Source: Zhengitettix transpicula (Eukaryota > Arthropoda > Insecta > Orthoptera > Tetrigidae). Taken from it: a DNA stretch of 64,000 bases. The first letter of the stretch is position 1, and every line of letters begins with the position of its first letter. Below are positions 57,600 to 64,000 of this stretch, piece after piece. Both the position numbers and the translations under genes were made by a program. The notes below the pieces were generated by a model, which saw nothing but the letters and a program-made list of their open reading frames with translations, was not told where the DNA came from and made no database searches. The stretch covers positions 78,555,009 to 78,619,008 of the forward strand of contig CM073594.1 of the NCBI GenBank assembly GCA_037074705.1. The letters run 5' to 3'.

Positions 57600-57601
<2 letters not shown>
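56135..57601. other. AT-rich spacer
   Basis: No gene is recognised. It contains one hammerhead-like signature at 57095-57127 (listed separately). Confidence 0.5.
57095..57127 (-). other. Hammerhead-like signature
   Basis: On the minus strand: CTGGAGA, then GTCCACGTGTGGACC (a near-perfect stem II), then AAAACATGTCG. Against the hammerhead core CTGANGA...GAAA, one base in each box differs (A to G, G to A). The stem is well conserved and the boxes have decayed. Confidence 0.4.

Positions 57602-57639
<38 letters not shown>
57602..57639. repeat. (TA)n microsatellite
   Basis: TA tract ending exactly at an LTR start (TGTAATGCC). Confidence 0.97.
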
Positions 57640-57642
<3 letters not shown>

Positions 57643-58635
57643 AATGCCAATTAATTAGGCCATTAATTGTTTGGACGTAAAATTTGATTTGTTTGATAAA
57701 TCCATTATAGCGGTCTGATCGAACAAAGCAACAATGGGAGAAGCAAGCTCACTTTGCTTTGTCGAAAAGTCAAAAACGGCGTATGCGCGCTAAAACTCGA
57801 GAGCACTAGGAGTCAGTTGGCGGAAAAACATCGTGAGGAGCAGAACAAGTAATATAATTTGGGGAGAGACTAGACATCGTCAATGTATAACTAGTTAAAG
57901 TTCTAATTAAATATGAAGAAAACATTCACGCCGCAAGTATTGCAGCGTAAATATTGGAAAGTAAGAGCAGTTTAAGTCTACAGTAAGGAGCTAAAGAAAA
58001 GTTAGTTCGCTCCGAAAGAATAAACAGTTAAAATAAGTCTTCAAGGAGCTACGTTGCAGTTTATGTACAAATCAGTAAAAGACTAATAAATCTACAAATC
58101 ATAGGCTTCCTGTAAGGCGAGCAGACATCAGATAGCTGACATTCAGGAGGATCATCCGAGTTCCTGGGAGCCTATCAGTTTTGACTTCAGTAGTGTAAAA
58201 TCTGTGAGTCGAAATTTTAGGATCAGTGTATACTTTTGCAAAAGTGTACGAAACAAATAAGAATGCTGGTACCAGCTGGACAGTATGTTAGTAACAAAAC
58301 CAAAACTAATGATTAATTGTAAACTTTAATTAAAGGATAAATTCAGATTTTGTTCTCTTTTAATTGTCAATCAGAGTTAATTACTTTCTTTTTAATTTCT
58401 TTCTATCGACATATTGTTTAGGTAAATTGTAAACTGTTTGTTAATAAGATTTTTAAATCATTTTGTTGTGTCCATTATCAAACCCAGTAGCGGCCCTGAG
58501 AGAGAGAAAGATCTCAAATTTTGTTGTAATTATCTTTATTGCCACAAAAAAATTTGGTTTGTTAATTGTTAATAAACTTTTGATTTATATTAACCCATAA
58601 TATTGAATTAAACGGCCAATTATTTGTTTATTACA
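57640..58635 (+). mobile_element. LTR (996 bp) of the TGTAATGCC family in a TA tract
   Basis: TGTAATGCCAATTAATTAGG at the start, GTTTATTACA at the end, with (TA)n to the left and an ATATTTTACAATATATTACA stretch to the right. Shares the GGAGGATCATCCGAGTT block with 42341 and 36985. Confidence 0.75.
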
Positions 58636-58655
58636 ATATTTTACAATATATTACA

Positions 58656-58834
58656 ATTTGTTGTGTTCCTTATCAAACCCAGTACAGGCCCTGAGAGAAA
58701 GATCTAAAATTTTGTTGTAATTATCTTTATTGCCACAAAATATATAAATATTATGTTTGTTAATTTTGATTATTATTTCATTTAATTAACGCCTTCCATT
58801 TAATTATTACCTAAATGGCGCTTGAACGTGAGGC
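58656..58834 (+). mobile_element. 3' part of a second LTR plus primer-binding site
   Basis: TTGTTGTGTTCCTTATCAAA to TAATTATTACC repeats the 3' part of the LTR just upstream. Four bases later TGGCGCTTGAACGTGAGGC (58816-58834) resembles the tRNA-Lys-type primer site TGGCGCCCAACGTGGGGC. No gag or pol follows. Confidence 0.65.
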
Positions 58835-60162
58835 AATAGAGCTAATTTAATTAACGCCTTATCGGTCGAAAGCTCCTCGGTTTTTAAAAAACTTAAAATT
58901 GCAGTTTTAAATTATTTGTTGAGGCTGATTACAAAAAACATATAGTCCTAATAATTTTTTTTAATCCGTCCAAATTATTAAATTGCAATATTCTGCAAAT
59001 ATTAGTCTCCAAAAGTATATCCAGACATTGTTATATTCTTATGAAGTGGACATAAAGCGATTGGAAACAGGGTGTTTCAATTTTTACTATTAATTTCGTA
59101 AAAAATTTGCATTAATTCTAATTTAACAAGTAACACGTAAAACTGTTGAAAAATAATTATGTTAATATGAAGCCGAAATTAGAAGTGATTTAAACTACAG
59201 TTAGTTGGAATAAGAACGTACGACAAATACTGTGCTCAATACAGGTTAAGCGATCATAAATCAATGTTCGCGTAAAAAAATTGTTGAAAATTTCTACTTT
59301 TGATTTATATTACATCAAAGTGAATAGTTATATTACGATTTTTAAGACTCATAAACTTACAAAGCTACACTATTATCAATTTTGTATAAAACGTTTAGAG
59401 GTAAAAGATGAAGACAAGATTTTAATTTCATATACTTCGAGAATAAATAATTTAATATTTTGTTAATTCATATGTTGACACCACATTGATAGTTAACTTG
59501 AAAAATAATCACATGTGTCAAAATTTTTATTCACCGTAATCGTCTTTACAAACTAAGAAATGTTAATAAATATTCGAAATACCAAGATAAGGTTAAAGTA
59601 ATAACTTATTTCCATCCAAAAGAATACGTTGTTTTCACAAAGCACATTACTTACGTTAATATAGAAATACCAAGATAAGGTTAAAGTAATAACTTATTTC
59701 CATCCAAAAGAATACGTTGTTTTCACAAAGCACATTACTTACGTTAATATAGAATTTTGTTCTTATTTCAAGAAAATGTAATTTTTTATTTAGAATAAGT
59801 TCATGGGTCCAAAGAGTCCAAAAAGCCGAAAGTAAGTACAAAGATACTCGAACAATCAAACGAGCTTGTTCTACGTACATACTTAATTTACTGTTATACA
59901 TTTATAAACTCAGGTGTGCTCAAATTAAATGCAAGTAACTGTAGAGAAATATCTTTATTATAAAAATAGTTGAGGCTACAGGAAACTATTCGCCAGCTCA
60001 CGTCATAGAAGCCCGTAAATATTGTCGCCATTCATTGCATATTTTTGACGCTGGGATTTATGAATAGGTCCTATTATTTCTTTGATTCAAAGGTAGCTAA
60101 AATAACGATCTTAATACCTAACACATTACTAGTTTCGATCACATGGAATTTTTTTTATATTT
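58835..60162. other. AT-rich spacer
   Basis: No gene or known element apart from the tandem duplication at 59576-59751. Confidence 0.5.
59576..59751. repeat. Perfect tandem duplication of 88 bp
   Basis: 59576-59663 and 59664-59751 (GAAATACCAAGATAAGG... TTACGTTAATATA) show no difference on reading. A very recent event or an assembly artefact. Confidence 0.95.
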
Positions 60163-60640
60163 AGCTGTAGCTGGGTGCCGGCGATGCCCGGGTTGTCACA
60201 TACCCATTATCCCCAGATTTCATTCCAGTCTCGGTTGCTTTTGCGTTAGTTTCATGTAATACACCTCCACCCTTATCCCTAAATGTGCTCACCTCGCATG
60301 CCGAAAGGGGTTGAACACTTTGACCCCGAAAAAATTTCTTTTGACGAATATATCGGACATTTTAACATGTTTGAAAATTTCCATCCCCTGGGGGCTAAAC
60401 TGCGAGTTGAATTAAATTCAGTGACATCCACAACCCCGGATTTTACTCCAATCTCCTTTGTAAAGCGTTATTTTCTTTCTAAGCAGCTCAACACGGGAAC
60501 CCCTGAGGATGTTCCCGTCACATGCCTAAGAGGATTAAAATTATACGCAGAAAACATCAATCTCGCAAATATCGGCCGTTTGAGCATGTTTGAAAATTTT
60601 CACCCTCGTCCCTGACGGTGGTTGACGTGTCTTACCCCAA
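60163..60640 (+). repeat. Family A repeats beginning at a CCCGGG terminus
   Basis: AGCTGTAGCTGGGTGCCGGC, then CCCGGG at 60187-60192, is the inverse of the 3265-3290 terminus. Family A units follow at once (TTTTGCGTTAGTTTCATGTA, CCGAAAGGGGTTGAAC, ATCGGCCGTTTGAGCATG), ending CAGTGTTTGTTTCCTGATAT. Confidence 0.75.
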
Positions 60641-61339
60641 CAGTGTTTGTTTCCTGATATCATTCTCTTTATGTTTAGTTGTAACCATAGTAATTGAGTG
60701 AATTGTTCAGAAGCAGCTCTCTTCAGGACACACGTCACGTCGCATTTTACCGAACATATCGTCTTAATGAAGGATCAAGTCACTCTTGCGCCGCTTCTCT
60801 GAATAGTTTCGTCGTCATGCTTTACTTCAGCCCTCTTCGTTCAGTGAACCCCCCAGGTCTTGGCTAATAATTGTGTTAAAATTCAACATACATACAAAAA
60901 TAGTATGGATTTCGTTGATATAGCTTTCTAAGCCAATGCGATGCCGGATCTTCGTCACTTGTTAATTTGGAGGTCATATCATTAATCCCATTTTGTCATG
61001 TTCTGCGAAACTCATGAATCCATTTAAAGAATTTTTGGAAGCTATGACTCGGGCGTTGATGTTCTGAGAATAGTATGATCCTCAAAATTCCTTTTGGCGT
61101 AAAAAAAAAATACAAACATGGAATTCTGAACAATCATCAATAACACAAGCCTGATTTTTTTACAGCTGAATTATGTGTTGTAAAGCAGATTCTAGTAATG
61201 CCTTACATAAAATCCCATCACGTATAGTTTTTTTGCAAAATAAAAACAAATATTTGATAAAACTGCATTTATTACAATGAACTAAATATATTTTCTTACA
61301 ACTAATGAAAAATTGTTTCTCTCTTTTCATGTGAAACTT
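60641..61339. other. Spacer, nothing recognised
   Basis: No gene or repeat could be assigned. Confidence 0.5.
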
Positions 61340-61805
61340 TTTTCTACTACTCTTTGATGCTTCTGCGAACTCGTTTCCGATTTCCTTCTCTGGTTTCTCG
61401 ATTGAACATCCAACAGTAGTCAGCTAACATATCGACATCCCATTTCCCTTGTTAACGTCTCTAGAGATCACGGACAACCTGGTGAAAACGTTCATTCTGT
61501 TATTCACTGTACGTTCCCACGTTTTCCGGAAAATAGTCCATAAGGGAGTGTAAGAAATGACGTCATTTCTCATCTTACAGATGCATAGGCTGCTAGCATG
61601 CGTTGTACAATAGTCCTTCGTATTGCCCCAAAACTTGTACACTACATTCGTGAAAGAGTCCCACACTTCTTCCTCCTTTTCTGATTCCAACAAGAGGGGA
61701 TCAGAAAAACGTTTCGTATGTCGGGGCTAGTGAAAAGCCACTCTTTTAACTTGACTTCAGACAATTTCGGGAGCTTGGATCACAGATACTTGAAACAATT
61801 CGCAT
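61340..61805 (-). pseudogene. Decayed copy of an unnamed insect multicopy gene
   Basis: On the minus strand, across frames: FPKLSEVKLKEWLFTSPDIR (about 61780-61720), EKEEEVWDSFTNVVYKFWGN (about 61690-61625), DYFPENVGTYSE (about 61535-61500), NERFHQVV (about 61495-61470), then DMLADYCW-like and NRETRE text near 61420-61380. The same order (FPKLSEAK, a Trp-x-x-F block, FFPENLG, ERFHQD, MLADYCW) is known to me from unnamed proteins present in many insect genomes and often linked to transposons. Several frameshifts make it dead. Jockey copy 2 abuts its 5' end. Confidence 0.6.
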
Positions 61806-61808
61806 CTA

Positions 61809-62703
61809 AACAGCAATAATTTTCCTAAGAAATCTATTCAACTCCATCTTACGTTTTAAATACTGGCCTGCACCACTAAAATTTGCACAGGTAATACTAA
61901 TACTAAAACCTGGTAAACCCGCCGAAGAAGTCTCATCATATCGCCCAATCAGTTTACAGTCACAAATTTCTAAATTATCGGAGAAACTTTCACTAAAAAT
62001 ATTAAATTAAACTGATTCACTAGAGAAGTAGATCCAGAATCACCAATTTGGATTCAGAAAGTACCACTCCACAATTCAACAATGCCATCGATTAGTAAAT
62101 ATAATCTCCACGACCTTTGAAAACATAGCTTATTGTCCATCAGTTTTTATAGATATACAGCAGGCTTTTGACAAGGTCTGGCACGATGGGCTCCTGCTCA
62201 AGATTAAGTCAGCTCTGTCAAGCGAAATTTACCTACTTATGAAGTCATACTTGTCCAACAGATTCTTCCAAATAAAATATGGTCAATGCTATTCTATAAT
62301 CAATCCAATTACTTCCGGTGTACCCCAGGGAAGTGTGCTGGGACCTATACTCTATCAATTATATACCGTCCTCCTATCTCAACATACCGACCCACACATG
62401 GCCTCCAGAAACCTTCAAACCCATTTATCCCTCCTTCAAGTATGGCTCAATAAATGGCGGATCAAAGTCCATGAAGCGAAAAGAACTCAAGCCAACTTCA
62501 CACTAAACCATTCAGAATGTCCATCAGTGTCCCTAAACAATATAGAAATCCCACAATCAAACGAAGTTCGCTATCTGGGTCTACATTTGGACAAGAAACT
62601 AACGTAGAAAAACATATATTAAAAAAAAGGAAGGAATCCGACCTACGACTTAGAAAAATGTACTGGGCACTGAGGAGAAAATCGTGTTTATCGCTTGAAA
62701 ACA
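61809..62703 (+). pseudogene. Jockey-like fragment, copy 2, FADD motif deleted
   Basis: About 94% identical by eye to 4625-5522. It keeps KPGKPAEEVSSYRPI, IQQAFDKVWHDG and PQGSVLGPILY, but about 20 bases between TATATA and CCGTCCTCCT are missing compared with copy 1. These bases encode the catalytic FADD, so both metal-binding Asp are gone. The fragment is truncated at both ends: its left junction is the multicopy pseudogene and its right junction (GAAAACAA at about 62703) is repeat B. Confidence 0.88.
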
Positions 62704-63086
62704 AGCGGAGTAGTTTTTATCCAGATAAGGTACCGTCTAAAGTTTTTATTTTGCGTAGGGTACTGTCTATATTTTGGTCTCTATTTATTTAAAGTTTGTA
62801 TATCTTTATTCCTTTAAGGTACCGTGAGTGGTTTTTATATTTTATTAAATTAGCGAGTATTTCGACGTTATTTTAAAGAAACTCTTGTGTAGTAGGAGGG
62901 TTCCCGAATACTGTCAGTCATCGTCCTGGTTTTAATTAAGTTAGATGCCGAAGGGTTAGGTCGAGGAGGGGAACGTAAATAGGTAAATGTTCCTAACACT
63001 GGCGCTATTGATGTTTGTTAAATGATATGTTTACCTACTCCGGGTTCATTTAAATAAATACCCGGGCAACGACGGCACTCAGCTAA
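62704..63086 (+). repeat. Dispersed repeat B, copy 3, with its CCCGGG...CTAA terminus
   Basis: GGTACC units (TAAGGTACCGTCTAAAG, AGGGTACTGTCTA, AAGGTACCGTGAG), then AGGTCGAGGAGGGGAACGTA, then AAATAAATACCCGGGC (CCCGGG 63061-63066), ACGGCACTCAGCTAA (ending 63086). This is the best-preserved terminus of the family and allows the other two copies to be oriented. Confidence 0.75.
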
Positions 63087-63639
63087 TTAATTATACATAA
63101 ACTCTAAACTGAACACACTTGTCCGAGTGTCTGGACACATTACCTGTATACCTGACGAAGTCCCTACATTGTGGACAAAACGTATGACCTAATTTTTTGG
63201 TTTAATAAATTAGTAATGCGAGACAGGAAAAGGAATTCATTATATCTACAATATTAAATCGCTCTTGATTATGAACAATTATTTACATCTACCAAAGTAA
63301 AAAAGTTATCCATGTTCAAATCATCTTCTTAGTGCTTAAACTGTTGTTTCTTGACTGTGATCGATGATTAAAGTCTAAAGGAAGATCCGTCAGAATCATT
63401 GGTATCCGAAGGATTAATATTGTTTTACCCTCTCTTTGTCTTTATAAAACTTTGGGCATGTTACCGAAAAACTATTCAATCACGACCAATCCGAATTATG
63501 TTCTACATTGTATGATTACCCCCATCCCGCAGGATCATCACTGCGCATCACAGCAGACCCTCAAAATAACATATTATTTTTCCATATCCTTCCGCCCCAA
63601 CCCAAGGGCTACTCCTTTTGTACCTGGTCTCCTTGTAGT
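63087..63639. other. Spacer with a hammerhead-like signature
   Basis: Apart from 63152-63182 nothing is recognised. Two overlapping frames of 71 codons near 63452-63723 are not supported. Confidence 0.4.
63152..63182 (+). other. Hammerhead-like signature, best-preserved core
   Basis: CTGACGA (63152-63158, a full match to CTGANGA), AGTCC, a 9-base loop, GGACA, then AAAACG, where GAAAC would be expected. Stem II (GTCC/GGAC) is perfect. One base of the second core box is changed. Confidence 0.45.
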
Positions 63640-64000
63640 CTCTATACTTCCCCCAGCATCTATCTAAACCGTTCAAATAGTACTCGGCGTCTTTCTCTGC
63701 AAAATAATTGTTTACGAAGGTGATGGCCTGCTCATTTGACGACTATTTCTGTCCTCCAAGTGCAACATTTAGCTTAGGAAAAAAATTTTTCTTTGTTCTA
63801 GATCTAGTAGTTCAAGTCATGGCAACATCTGAGATGTGAGACGGCGCATTGTTTTGGTAAAACAATTTTTTTCTGCATATGTGACCGTTTCTACGAAATT
63901 AATTACTTCAGCTTCTCAAATAATGTTGCATAGTATGCTCCTGTAATGGTTTTTCCTATTTGAAGATAATAGAATTAAGATAACTTCATGACTATCCCAA
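63640..64000 (-). pseudogene. Mariner transposase fragment M6, runs off the window
   Basis: On the minus strand from the right edge: YFQIGKTITGAYYATLFEKLK (about 63965-63905), MQKK (about 63870), NNAPSHISDVAMT (about 63845-63810; second catalytic Asp changed to Asn), then KLNVALGGQK (about 63770) and SSNEQAITFVNNYFAEKDAE (about 63740-63680). The order matches M3. The region holding the third Asp is deleted and stops are present. No terminal repeat was located. Confidence 0.75.

Noticed and set aside
63452..63723. Two overlapping 71-codon frames
   Set aside because: They partly overlap the antisense of mariner M6 and lack motifs.

Overview
The window looks like AT-rich, repeat-dense chromosomal DNA of an insect. 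The evidence is one intact host gene with long, transposon-filled introns, plus many insect-type mobile elements (mariner, Copia, Jockey-like, P-element/THAP, Penelope-like, LTR pieces, SINE-like repeats). No bacterial-style operons, rRNA, tRNA genes or CRISPR arrays are visible. A large-genome insect, perhaps polyneopteran, fits the repeat load, but that is only a guess. The one host gene recognised with confidence is NitFhit, on the minus strand in seven exons from 29862 down to 12453. It encodes a 457-residue fusion of a Nit (nitrilase-type amidohydrolase) domain and an Fhit (histidine-triad dinucleoside polyphosphate hydrolase) domain. Every splice junction keeps frame and all key catalytic residues are present. 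Its introns hold a young full-length Copia element with indistinguishable LTRs and a CTGCC target duplication, a foldback MITE, a decayed Penelope-like reverse transcriptase, LTR pieces, a tRNA-derived SINE and (TA)n tracts. Layout: 1-3290 is a composite of dispersed repeats (GGTACC-type repeat, about 275-bp repeat array, CCCGGG/CTAG terminus) invaded by a MITE that carries a broken mariner (M1). 4313-6372 is a 5'-truncated Jockey-like non-LTR element with a repeated 3' tail. 7610-8430 is a decayed mariner (M4). 9266-12350 is repeat and AT-rich spacer. 12453-29862 is NitFhit. 30407-33354 is a frameshifted P-element-like gene whose complete THAP zinc finger is rebuilt by a clean splice. 34735-37457 is a diverged SINE-like copy and LTR elements set in (TA)n tracts. 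37620-40150 is a decayed transposon-derived gene, a deleted mariner (M5) and a large inverted repeat. 42341-43244 is an LTR plus primer-binding site. 43765-46726 and 52583-56134 are head-to-tail arrays of an A-tailed repeat of about 460-530 bp. 49097-51625 holds two mariners of different families (M2, M3) six bases apart. 57640-58834 is another LTR plus primer-binding site. 60163-63086 holds repeat termini, a second Jockey copy lacking its FADD motif and a decayed insect multicopy gene. 63640-64000 is the start of another mariner (M6). The genes do not form a pathway. NitFhit is the functional host gene and nearly everything else is mobile-element sequence at different stages of decay. The observations most worth checking are the hammerhead-ribozyme-like signatures at four places, the repeated placement of LTR elements in (TA)n tracts, the composite element with inverted CCCGGG termini, the SINE-like tandem arrays, and whether the sense-oriented Copia changes NitFhit transcripts.
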